Below, piece after piece: positions 1-7,008 of a stretch of 64,000 nucleotides of DNA. The first letter of the stretch is position 1, and each line of letters starts with the position of its first letter. The notes beneath the pieces are model-generated. The model worked only from the letters and a program-made list of their open reading frames with translations. It had not been told where the DNA came from and searched no databases. Origin of the DNA: Ruminococcaceae bacterium UBA5406 (GTDB taxonomy: Bacteria; Bacillota; Clostridia; Oscillospirales; Acutalibacteraceae); NCBI GenBank assembly GCA_002407675.1, contig DHNW01000030.1, forward strand, positions 1 through 64,000, given 5' to 3'. The translations under genes were made by a program, and so were the position numbers.

Positions 1-387
1 GTTCCCTTCCGGCTTGCGGGCATATGGCGGCTCCGGAGATAGCATCCAGTACAATATAGCTATTCCGGCACCGTGCTTTGCAGGAGCGCGTAAGTTGCCA
101 TTCCCATCACGATAAATAGTACTTGCATATATTTGGACAACATCGCTGCCATCTGAAACAAGGATTTTATTACGCTTTTTAAAATCAGGTGGCTGCTTAT
201 TAGCAGGAATCCACTGCGCCTTGTTTTCCGGTTCGGCGCGGCCAATATTTTTTAATGCCCACAAAGCTACATAGCAATCAATCGGCCATAAATAAGATGG
301 CTCCTTGTTTATCGCCGCCAACTTCATGCGGTCAGCAGCATGGTCAATTTGCAGTCTGCTGTACGGGCACGCTTTCAGTTCTTCCAT
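1..387 (-). CDS. DUF551-like phage/element protein, partial (3' end beyond window)
   Basis: Open reading frame on the minus strand starting at ATG 387 and still open at base 1 (129 codons, no stop). It begins MEELKACPY. A good ribosome site (GGAGGG) lies a few bases upstream. The C-terminal half has a tryptophan-led WIPANKQPP segment, a strand ending in KILVSDG, and a YWMLSPEPP block. This spacing is typical of DUF551 proteins found in phages and integrative elements; their function is unknown. Its start overlaps the stop of the upstream zinc-ribbon gene (TGATG), so the two are translationally coupled. The family call rests on motif shape only. Confidence 0.6.
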   Translation of the reverse strand, partial: MEELKACPYSRLQIDHAADRMKLAAINKEPSYLWPIDCYVALWALKNIGRAEPENKAQWIPANKQPPDFKKRNKILVSDGSDVVQIYASTIYRDGNGNLRAPAKHGAGIAILYWMLSPEPPYARKPEGN

Positions 388-599
388 CACTTTCCCTCCT
401 TCCACTCTAATTTCTGTCCGCAGTCCCAGCAGTAATGATGCGACCGTGTTAGGATTGTCCCGCAGCGCGGGCAGCGGACTACCGTAACGCCCTTGCAGTA
501 ATGGACATTTCCGTCTGTAACTTTGCCATCCGATTCTTCTAGGATCGGTTTCTTCGGCGTCGCCTTTGCTATGGCAAGCTGGATATCAATGCCGGGCAT
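387..599 (-). CDS. small zinc-ribbon element protein
   Basis: 70-residue protein starting MPGIDIQLA at ATG 599, preceded by a GGAG site. An upstream extension of the frame exists but has no ribosome site. The C-terminal half holds a CPRCG...CWDCG four-cysteine zinc ribbon. Proteins of this kind are common in the early region of Firmicutes phages and elements, with no proven role. It sits in a tightly packed minus-strand string and its stop overlaps the next start by one base. Confidence 0.6.
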   Translation of the reverse strand: MPGIDIQLAIAKATPKKPILEESDGKVTDGNVHYCKGVTVVRCPRCGTILTRSHHYCWDCGQKLEWKEGK

Positions 600-621
600 T
601 GTGATCACTCCTTCGCGGGTG

Positions 622-864
622 TCAGGCGGGCTTGCCGGTGATAAGCTGTTCAAGCGGGATATGTAACTTTTCACTGATTCCCCGGAGTTCGCAAAGCCTA
701 AATTGCCCGGGGTCACGCAGCCGGTCATAATACGTTGCCCTGCAAACCCGCGCGGCAAGTGCAAGTTCGTCTGGTTCTACTCCGGCCCGCTCCATACCAT
801 ATTTGATAGTTGCGAGTAAGGCACGGTTTTTCTGGTCAGTTGCTGAAGGTCTTAACTTTGGCAT
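622..864 (-). CDS. small helix-turn-helix phage-type protein
   Basis: 80-residue protein beginning MPKLRPSATDQ at ATG 864, about five bases after a GGCGGGTGA site. The middle part (about residues 28-60, DELALAARVCRATYYDRLRDP) reads as a helix-turn-helix: a short helix, a turn, then a recognition helix rich in R and Y. The C-terminus (LHIPLEQLITG) matches the tail of XRE-like phage regulators. It lies between the BRO-like gene and the zinc-ribbon gene. Probable DNA-binding accessory protein of the element; target unknown. Confidence 0.6.
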   Translation of the reverse strand: MPKLRPSATDQKNRALLATIKYGMERAGVEPDELALAARVCRATYYDRLRDPGQFRLCELRGISEKLHIPLEQLITGKPA

Positions 865-868
865 GGGA

Positions 869-1456
869 TCACCCGCCTTTTGCTGGTTTATTTTCAGCAT
901 GGGGCGGCAAAACAATATTTGCAGTAATGTTAAACAGGCTTGTCTGCTCAAATGGGTTATGCTTTACAAAGTTCTCCGGAATTTTGATGTTGAACTGTCT
1001 GCATAGGAGTTCTGCCATTTCCGCTATTTTTTCCGGCAACTGTCCGTTCTCCTTCATGATGGACCGCATAACTTTCAGAAAAGATGCAACCTCACCTAGT
1101 GACGTTGCTTTTGGCGTGTAACCGTTGATGGAGTATGTTCCGGTTTTGCGAAGAGTGGGAAGAACGTCATATGCAATGGTATGCTGAAATTTTTTAGCCG
1201 CTTCATTTTCAGCTTTCATAGATAAAAGGTAAAAGATAGGTTCGGGGATATATTCCGGCAGAACACTATCGCAACTTGTTGCGATGCCAAAACTTGATAA
1301 ATGCTTTCGTACTGTCCTCCAGCGAATTGTCTCGTTTCCGCTTGCAGCGGTTTCAGTAAATCCCAACCCTCTTGCTGAATCTTCAAGATTCAAAAACGCT
1401 TCACCGTTTTCATCCAGATAACACCGGACGCCTTTAATGATTTGTAAATTGTTCAT
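869..1456 (-). CDS. BRO-N-like phage antirepressor
   Basis: 195 residues, starting MNNLQIIKG. The N-terminal ~110 residues resemble the BRO-N/antirepressor fold: a short beta region with a conserved 'vRcylDenGeaFLNLEDsARGLGF' type signature, then WRTVRKHL, EPIFYLLSMKAEN and an AYDVLPTLRKTGTY segment (residues ~94-107), which is diagnostic of the family. The C-terminal part is helical. In phages these proteins counter or replace the lysogeny repressor, which fits its place on the arm divergent from the repressor at 1888. It overlaps the small HTH gene by one base. Confidence 0.75.
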   Translation of the reverse strand: MNNLQIIKGVRCYLDENGEAFLNLEDSARGLGFTETAASGNETIRWRTVRKHLSSFGIATSCDSVLPEYIPEPIFYLLSMKAENEAAKKFQHTIAYDVLPTLRKTGTYSINGYTPKATSLGEVASFLKVMRSIMKENGQLPEKIAEMAELLCRQFNIKIPENFVKHNPFEQTSLFNITANIVLPPHAENKPAKGG

Positions 1457-1665
1457 TATGTACCTCCGTTCGTTTTTGACTTTTGCTGGATAAGCTCGTC
1501 CAGCGCCTGCCGAAACTTTTGTTCAGCCTTTTTGGGATTTCGGTGTCCATTAAATACAGTACTAACGTATTTTGGATTGTAGCCGAGTTGTGCGGATAAT
1601 TCTTTTGCTGTAATATTGTTTAGGTGCATTTTGCCTATAATTTCACCCGTCCATTGTGCAGGCAT
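1456..1665 (-). CDS. small Cro-like HTH protein
   Basis: 69 residues from ATG 1665, with AGGAGG about ten bases upstream. Residues ~18-45 (ITAKELSAQLGYNPKYVSTVFNG) form a canonical XRE helix-turn-helix, and the C-terminal helix is charged. It is the first gene leftward from the divergent control region and would be the Cro-like or early regulator of the element. It runs straight into the BRO-like gene. Confidence 0.65.
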   Translation of the reverse strand: MPAQWTGEIIGKMHLNNITAKELSAQLGYNPKYVSTVFNGHRNPKKAEQKFRQALDELIQQKSKTNGGT

Positions 1666-1772
1666 ACAAAAGTAACCTCCTTTGCTTTAAAAATGTTGAC
1701 CTTTGTAATCATAAGTGCTAATATATTTTTGCTGATACAATTCAACACTTAAATAATTATAGAGGTCATTTG

Positions 1773-1818
1773 TTACGATGGTAATCATCTGTGGCTATAT
1801 AATAGCATACCATCGTAA
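1773..1818. promoter_or_regulatory. operator: 11-bp perfect inverted repeat around a -10 box
   Basis: TTACGATGGTA at 1773-1783 and its exact reverse complement TACCATCGTAA at 1808-1818 enclose a TATAAT at 1798-1803. It lies in the gap between the leftward Cro/BRO genes and the rightward repressor gene, so it is the likely repressor or Cro operator of the element. Confidence 0.6.
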
Positions 1819-1887
1819 GAATTGCAACAACAAAATGATTACTTTTGTAATATTCGTGATATTGCATATTATGGTGGGGTGAATTTT

Positions 1888-2295
1888 GTGTTCTATGACG
1901 TATTTAAACAACTTTGTGATAAAAAGGGCGTTTCTCCAAGCCGTGCTTGTTTGGATATGAAGTTAAGTCGTTCTCTCGGCGCAAAATGGAAAAATACTGG
2001 AGCTAATCCGAGCTTTGATGTATTGTCCAAGATAGCTGCCTATTTTGGTGTTTCCGTTGATTACTTGCTCGGCAATGACCAAAAAGAAAAGCCTGCACAA
2101 AATAATGTGCAGGTTAGGGATGAACACGATAATATCGTTGTACTAGATGATGAAACCCGTAATCTTATAGATAGTCTGCGCTCAAAGCCAGAAATGAAAA
2201 TGTTGTTTTCGGTTAGCAAAAACGCTACAAAGGAGGATATTATCAGGACAGTGAAAATAATTGAAGCGCTAAAAGATAAAAAAGAGGGCGACTAA
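1888..2295 (+). CDS. XRE-family repressor of the element
   Basis: 135 residues. I chose the GTG at 1888 because it follows a GGTGGGGTG ribosome site and gives the normal N-terminus (MFYDVFKQLCDKKGVSPSRA). The frame itself opens further upstream at 1822. Residues ~5-62 are a Cro/CI type HTH ending in the diagnostic FGVSVDYLLG. The rest is a short acidic then helical tail with no peptidase domain. It is divergent from the leftward Cro/BRO genes and followed four bases later by an ImmA-like gene, a common repressor/anti-repressor pairing in integrative elements. Confidence 0.8.
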   Translation: MFYDVFKQLCDKKGVSPSRACLDMKLSRSLGAKWKNTGANPSFDVLSKIAAYFGVSVDYLLGNDQKEKPAQNNVQVRDEHDNIVVLDDETRNLIDSLRSKPEMKMLFSVSKNATKEDIIRTVKIIEALKDKKEGD

Positions 2296-2298
2296 CGA

Positions 2299-2502
2299 TT
2301 GGATTATTACATTCGTTACATTGATCTTCCTTATCGAGTGAAAGGAGTTACAGTGATGGATGAGGAAGGCTTTTTTAATGTTTATATCAATGCGAGATTA
2401 AGTTATGATTGCCAACAAAAGGCGATAAAGCATGAGTTAACGCATATAGCACGAGGCGATTTTTTCAGAATTGAAGTATTAGAAAAGATTGAAACCATGT
2501 AA
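2299..2502 (+). CDS. short ImmA/IrrE-like metallopeptidase
   Basis: 67 residues beginning at TTG 2299, just after the repressor stop. It contains HELTHIARGDF, an HExxH-like zinc-peptidase motif (H-E-L-T-H), near residues 45-55. ImmA/IrrE proteins cleave or inactivate the neighbouring XRE repressor to induce an element (established for ICEBs1). This copy is much shorter than full ImmA and has only the core, so activity is uncertain. Co-transcribed with the repressor. Confidence 0.65.
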   Translation: MDYYIRYIDLPYRVKGVTVMDEEGFFNVYINARLSYDCQQKAIKHELTHIARGDFFRIEVLEKIETM

Positions 2503-2507
2503 AAAAA

Positions 2508-2542
2508 GCCGCCCTCTCCTACTTGAAATAGGAAAGAGCGGC
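2508..2542 (-). terminator. GC-rich hairpin, terminator-like on the minus strand
   Basis: GCCGC/GCGGC stem with inner CTCT-CCTA pairing. The T-run lies on the minus-strand side (seven A's on plus just before it). It follows the ImmA-like stop but would stop leftward transcription. Confidence 0.5.
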
Positions 2543-2628
2543 ATAAGCCGGAAATTCTCGGATGGAATCTCCAAAGCATATTATAATTTCTTGGCCTCGT
2601 TTGTCAAGAAAAAGAGGGGAGACAACAT

Positions 2629-3003
2629 ATGAAAACGACAAAACTCGTTTCCAGCATTGTATCAATTGTGTTGGCGGCTGCCGGAATCTGCTATGAGCTT
2701 ATAAGTCATGCGAAGAATTTCAGCGGAAAGTCCTGCTGGCTCGTAGCCATTGCAATGATTGTAGCTGGCATTATTGGCATTGTGACGCTTTCATCTAAAA
2801 ATTGGACGATTGTTGCTACAGTTATCTATGCCGCTGCCGGGATATTCGGAATCATAAAAAGTTTCAAGTATTCTGGGCTGTTAATCGGAAGCATAGTCAG
2901 CTTGGTTATCGCAGTTATCTTTCTTATTTCAATCTTCAAACAGAAATATGATGTTCCAAATACAACTCAAGCACCTGCTTCCGCTTCTACACCAAAACAG
3001 TAA
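2629..3003 (+). CDS. small four-helix membrane protein
   Basis: 124 residues from ATG 2629, preceded by AGGGGAG. Four hydrophobic segments are visible at about residues 7-24, 33-54, 60-80 and 86-106, and the tail is short and polar (TTQAPASASTPKQ). There is no recognisable enzyme motif. It lies between the repressor/ImmA pair and the integrase and so is element cargo. It could be an exclusion or maintenance protein, but nothing in the sequence shows this. Confidence 0.55.
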   Translation: MKTTKLVSSIVSIVLAAAGICYELISHAKNFSGKSCWLVAIAMIVAGIIGIVTLSSKNWTIVATVIYAAAGIFGIIKSFKYSGLLIGSIVSLVIAVIFLISIFKQKYDVPNTTQAPASASTPKQ

Positions 3004-3013
3004 TTAAATAAAA

Positions 3014-3049
3014 AGCCGCCCCACCCGGGCGCAACCGGATGAAGCGGCT
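3014..3049 (-). terminator. second GC-rich hairpin, terminator-like on the minus strand
   Basis: AGCCGC (3014-3019) pairs with GCGGCT (3044-3049), and the T-run is again on the minus-strand side. It shares the AAAAAGCCGCCC left arm with the hairpin at 2508 and also follows a plus-strand stop codon. Confidence 0.5.
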
Positions 3050-3139
3050 CACCATCAGCAGGGCTGACAGCACACGTTTAACATGCAATTAAATTATACT
3101 GTTTCAGCCCTCAAAAATCAATAGGAGGGCTATAATTTT

Positions 3140-4229
3140 ATGGCAAATGCAAAGCAATTAGCAAGTGGGACATGGCGGGTACAAGTTTACGCCGGAAAAG
3201 ATGTAAATGGAAAACGTCAATATAAATCATTTACCGCACCTACAGAGCGAAAAGCTAACCTTGCCGCGCTTGAATGGCAGGAAAAATATAAGGAAGTACA
3301 ATTAGACAATGCAAATTTAACGGTTAATGAGGCAATAGACGCTTATGTAAAACTTAAAAGTAATCTGCTTTCACCGTCAACTATTAGATTTATTGATAAT
3401 GTTAAGCGTAATCATTTAAAGAATATTCAAAATACGAAATTAAACAAACTTAATAGAAACGTCATACAACAAACTATTAATGTCGAAGCAGCAAATTGTT
3501 CTCCAAAGACGGTAAAAAATGTGTATGGTGTCCTTACTGCAATCATAGGCCAATACCGTCCAGACTGGAAAATACCTGATATAACTCTACCTCAACTAAA
3601 AAAGCCGGTCGAAAAAGCGTTAAACCGCCAGCAAATAGCTAAATTATTAAATAATATAGATGGCGATATAATCGAGGTTCCTATCTTGTTAGCACTTTGG
3701 TTGGGTTTGCGCCGTTCTGAAATTCTTGCACTTAAATGGAATGATGTAGATTTTGAAAAAAACACTATTAGAATCGATAAAGCCCTTGTTCCTAACAAGG
3801 ATAATAAAATGGTAGTAAAAACTACAAAAACAACTGATTCAACGCGTACATTAAATTTACCCCCCCTATATCGCAGAAAAATTGAGAGTTTTGCCTCATG
3901 ATGGAGAACGGATATTTAATATAAGCGAAGGACTGCTTAGTAAGCATTTTCCGCGGTTATGTAAACGTATCGGAATAGGACGTTTTAAATTTCATGACTT
4001 GCGTCGTTCGATGGCAACAGTCGGTGTAACGCTTAATATTGCGGATAAACTTATAATGGCACGTGGAGGATGGAGCAATCCTCAAACAATGAAAAACATT
4101 TATCAGGTCGTACTCGATAATGATTTAAACGAAGCTGATTTACTCATAAATAATTATTTTGAAAGCTTACTGCCGAAGGTTGGCGAAGGTAAAAACGTGC
4201 AACACGAAATGCAACACAAGCTAAAATAA
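3140..4229 (+). pseudogene. int: tyrosine recombinase/integrase, frameshifted
   Basis: Site-specific integrase of about 362 residues split into two frames. The first frame (3140-3901) holds the N-terminal arm-binding domain, the SAM-like core-binding domain and the first catalytic arginine (LGLRRSEILALKW, R191). The second (up to 4229) holds HDLRRSMATVGV (the HxxR box), GGWSNPQTMKNIYQ and its tyrosine. The frames join at a run of seven C's near 3860; removing one C restores LPPYIAEKLRVLPHDGERIF. All catalytic residues are otherwise present. It sits directly before the tRNA-Trp attachment site, as expected. The frameshift is either a real inactivation that traps the element or a homopolymer sequencing error. 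Confidence 0.85.
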
Positions 4230-4262
4230 TATAGGTATAATCAATGTTTTAAGCGCTTTTTA

Positions 4263-4290
4263 GAGGGTTCAAATCCTTCTGCCCCTGCCA
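4263..4290 (+). other. attR: attachment site: 3' end of tRNA-Trp left by integration
   Basis: The T-arm (GAGGG, loop TTCAAAT, CCTTC), the acceptor 3' strand TGCCCCT, a G discriminator and CCA are all present, with no 5' tRNA half in front. TGCCCCTGCCA is the acceptor end of tRNA-Trp in Firmicutes. The integrase ends 34 bases upstream. The intact tRNA-Trp should lie at the far left end of the element. Confidence 0.8.
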
Positions 4291-4299
4291 AAGAATAGT

Positions 4300-4334
4300 A
4301 GCCAAGAATCCAGTAGTGATGCGGATTCTTGGCT
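4300..4334 (+). terminator. intrinsic terminator after the tRNA-Trp fragment
   Basis: Perfect 12-bp stem AGCCAAGAATCC / GGATTCTTGGCT followed by ATTTTC. It is probably the native terminator of the tRNA-Trp gene, now separated from it. Confidence 0.75.
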
Positions 4335-4442
4335 ATTTTCTTGTCCTTTTATAAGTGATATATAATTCCATATTCTATATCATTTATTTTCTTTTCCCTC
4401 AACTTTTCTTCCTTTCCCTTCGCATTTAGTGTCTATTTGGTG

Positions 4443-4770
4443 TCATAGATGATTGGAGAAGTCGAGAAGCATGTAACAGAACACGACGCTTTTGGCCTTA
4501 GCCATTGGCATCTTCCCGGTCTGAAGCTGGTAGAGCTTCTCCTTCTTGAGCGTGGCAAAAAAGCTCTCCATCCAGGCGTTGTCATAGCAGCGCCCCGTGC
4601 CGCTCATGCTTTGCACAGCCTCATATCGAGCGAGACTTTTCCGAAAATCCGTGCTGGTGAACTGGCTGCCCCGGTCACTGTGCAGAATCATGCCGCGTGC
4701 GTTGCACGCCTGGCAGGCGCCTTCAAACGCATGGATGCACAGTTCCTTTTTCATATTGTCATCTTAGGTG
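4443..4770 (-). mobile_element. IS3-family transposase (orfB) remnant
   Basis: A 103-codon fragment of the DDE integrase core: HSDRGSQFTS carries the second catalytic Asp, and SMSGTGRCYDNAWMESFFATLKKEKLY carries the catalytic Glu. This is typical of the IS150/IS3 group. A TAA stop lies in frame just upstream (near 4765), and the first catalytic Asp and orfA are missing, so it is a dead fragment. It lies outside the element, immediately next to the tRNA-Trp integration site. Confidence 0.8.
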
Positions 4771-4774
4771 TTTG

Positions 4775-5213
4775 ACCTCTGCACTTCTATGATATCCCTC
4801 CAAAAAGCAGAGAGATAATGGTAACGAATTGAGCAATGTAAAAACTGGACACAGTGAAAATGGTAGGATCCCTTGTTTGTTCGCTGCAAACGGAGGATCC
4901 TGTTATTTCCAAGCAAACCAGCGGTGACAAAAATATGTCCGTTCCATTAATCTTTTACTATTTCAGCCGCACCTTAAAAAGCGCGAAGGAGTTAGTCCTT
5001 CTACCTTTGCTATGATGTAAAATCACCTGCTTACAGTTCTGGAGCAAAGTGGTTCATTACTGCGGAATCATTATTTTAATAATAATTATTGTTATTATTA
5101 TATACAAAACATTTGCCTTTTTGGGCTTAAAATTCTTCGTTTTTTCAGTAGATTTATACATTAAAAAACGTTATACTTAATGTAGAAAATTTAAGAGAAA
5201 GAAGGACTAAAAA
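4775..5213. other. non-coding stretch with AT-rich dyad upstream of superoxide reductase
   Basis: No gene seen. The left part is decayed sequence beside the IS remnant. At 5078-5099 there is an AT-only near-palindrome (AATAATAATTATTG...ATTATT), which resembles Fur/PerR-type boxes but is too simple to assign. A TATACT about 40 bases before the superoxide reductase start may be its -10 box. Confidence 0.35.
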
Positions 5214-5588
5214 ATGTCGGACGTTTCTTTTTATCGCTGTGAAAAATGTGGAAATATCGTAGCCCTGATAAAGCGCGGAGGCGGTGTACTCTCCTGCTGC
5301 GGACAGGCTATGACAAAGCTGGAAGCCAATTCTACCGATGCTGCAAGGGAAAAGCATGTGCCGGTTGTGGCAAAAGAAAATGGAAAAATCAAAGTGACGG
5401 TTGGATCTGTACTTCATCCAATGCTGACGGAGCATTCAATTGAATGGATTGCACTGGTTTCCGATGGACAGATCAAATTATCGTACTTAAAGCCCGGGAT
5501 GGAACCAAAAGCGGAATTCGATGAAGTCTCATCCGGTACAGTCTATGCTTACTGCAATAAGCACGGCCTCTGGAAAACTGATTTCTGA
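5214..5588 (+). CDS. dfx: desulfoferrodoxin (2Fe superoxide reductase)
   Basis: 124 residues. Reduces superoxide to peroxide in the cytoplasm of anaerobes, using electrons usually delivered by rubredoxin. The N-terminal desulforedoxin domain has its four ligands (C9, C12, C28, C29). The catalytic domain has the five ligands of the square-pyramidal centre: H48 (KHVPV), H68 and H74 (LHPMLTEHSIEWI), C114 and H117 (CNKHGLW). Length and layout are those of class I enzymes. AGAAAGAAGG precedes the ATG. The gene is monocistronic, ending at a shared terminator; a rubredoxin gene lies at 44577. Confidence 0.95.
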   Translation: MSDVSFYRCEKCGNIVALIKRGGGVLSCCGQAMTKLEANSTDAAREKHVPVVAKENGKIKVTVGSVLHPMLTEHSIEWIALVSDGQIKLSYLKPGMEPKAEFDEVSSGTVYAYCNKHGLWKTDF

Positions 5589-5614
5589 GAAGGCTGCTCC
5601 TTTATCAATTTCCA

Positions 5615-5664
5615 AAAAGGAAGACTCGGAATGCGCCTTGCGCGCTATTCCGAGCCTTCCTTTT
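5615..5664. terminator. bidirectional terminator between dfx and the GH3 gene
   Basis: An 18-base stem with one mismatch (AAAAGGAAG..TCGGAAT against ATTCCGA..CTTCCTTTT). A and T runs on the two sides make it work for both convergent genes. Confidence 0.8.
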
Positions 5665-5681
5665 ATCTCAGCCATAATCTT

Positions 5682-6971
5682 TCATAGCAAACCCAATTCC
5701 ATTTTCCAGGCGATAATCCGCAGAACCGATTGATCCAACCGTTTCTGAGAAATCTTTCCGGACTGTACAGCTTTGTAAAGGGCCTTGTAACTTGCGGAAA
5801 TATCTGACGTAAGCAGAAAATCATTACCAGCCTGAAACGCTTCCACGACGGGGTTTTCACCTTTCGCATAATCCGCTATGGCACCCATTGAAAGAGAATC
5901 CGTCATGATGACCCCCGAAAAGCCCAGCTTTTCGCGCAGAATATCATGCACCTGTGGAGACAGAGAGGCTGGATGTTCCGCATCCATACATTCTACAATA
6001 CAGTGCGAAACCATCACACATGCAGCACCGGCTTTCATTCCCGCTTCAAAAGGCAGGAAATCCGCTTTCTGAAAAGTCTGGAAACTGCGGCTGTCACGCG
6101 CCACAGCCGTATGAGTATCCGCTGTATTGCCATATCCGGGAAAATGTTTCAGCACACAGCCAATTTTTTTCTCCTGGTAAGCATGGACAGAAACTGTCAC
6201 AAATTTTGCGGTATCCTCTGCGCTCTTCCCAAAAGAACGTTTATACATGAAAGCATTCGGATCCGTAGAAAGATCGCAGACCGGCGCGAGGTTGCAGTTA
6301 ACGCCGAGCGACGCTAACAGTTTAGCTTTCTTGAGGGAATCGTCCCGAACAGCATCATATCCGCCTTTGCTGAAAACATCACTCGGAGATAAAAATTTAC
6401 TGGGAGACAGCAGTCGGTTCCCACTAATACGCACAACGGTTCCGCCTTCTTCATCGCAGCATAAGATCATAGGAGTCCGGCTGGAATTCTGGTAGGCTTT
6501 TAAGGATTCCTTCACTTGGGCAGCGGTCTTACCCTGAAAAGTTTTCCCTGAAAGACAGTAGCCGCCCGGCTGATAATCGTCAATTACCTTTACGGCCCCG
6601 GACTGAGGACACTCAAACAAAAAAACCTGACCAACTTTCTCTTTCAGACTCATCCGGCTTAGTTTTTTCTGTGCGGCTGTTTCATAGCTCTGAAAAATTC
6701 CGCTAAGACCGGCGGCTGCTGGAACAGATGGCTGCTTAGAAGAGGAACCAGCTGCGCCGGATACCTCCGGCGACAAGGTGTCTAGGGAACTGGACTGCAA
6801 AGGCTGCGAAGAAGCTATTTGAGTCATTCCTTTTGTGGCAGGAGGAAAAATTCGGTCGTAAAATACATTTGCAAAATGATAGACACACCAAAAAGCAATA
6901 AGGAGTACACCAGCCACAACAACTGTGGTACCCACCCTTTTTATTCCATAGCCCGTTTCTCCCACCCCCAT
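5682..6971 (-). CDS. membrane-anchored glycoside hydrolase family 3 (NagZ-like beta-N-acetylhexosaminidase)
   Basis: 429 residues. A single N-terminal membrane segment (about residues 15-37) is followed by a Ser/Pro-rich linker to residue ~95 and a GH3 catalytic domain, so the enzyme is extracytoplasmic. The NagZ signature KHFPGYGNTADTHT (275-288) supplies the general acid/base His-Asp pair, and the nucleophile is D358 in IMTDSLSM. These enzymes remove N-acetylglucosamine from peptidoglycan fragments or similar glycans. It lies 37 bases after glgA on the same strand and may be read through from the glycogen operon, though a functional link is not evident. The start is uncertain because the region before ATG 6971 has no clear ribosome site. 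Confidence 0.85.
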   Translation of the reverse strand: MGVGETGYGIKRVGTTVVVAGVLLIAFWCVYHFANVFYDRIFPPATKGMTQIASSQPLQSSSLDTLSPEVSGAAGSSSKQPSVPAAAGLSGIFQSYETAAQKKLSRMSLKEKVGQVFLFECPQSGAVKVIDDYQPGGYCLSGKTFQGKTAAQVKESLKAYQNSSRTPMILCCDEEGGTVVRISGNRLLSPSKFLSPSDVFSKGGYDAVRDDSLKKAKLLASLGVNCNLAPVCDLSTDPNAFMYKRSFGKSAEDTAKFVTVSVHAYQEKKIGCVLKHFPGYGNTADTHTAVARDSRSFQTFQKADFLPFEAGMKAGAACVMVSHCIVECMDAEHPASLSPQVHDILREKLGFSGVIMTDSLSMGAIADYAKGENPVVEAFQAGNDFLLTSDISASYKALYKAVQSGKISQKRLDQSVLRIIAWKMELGLL

Positions 6972-7008
6972 GCAAAAGGCACTGCTCTCAATCGAAACCT
7001 ATTTTTTT

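Noticed and set aside
1..4290. Complete prophage
   Set aside because: No structural, packaging or lysis genes are in the window. Only the control and integration end is seen, so element type (phage or ICE/IME) is open.
4830..4900. Second IS end at the ACTGGACACAGTG sequence
   Set aside because: No matching inverted repeat or target duplication could be found nearby.
5078..5099. PerR/Fur box upstream of dfx
   Set aside because: The dyad is only A and T with repeats of AAT, so it arises easily by chance. Kept as a weak note only.
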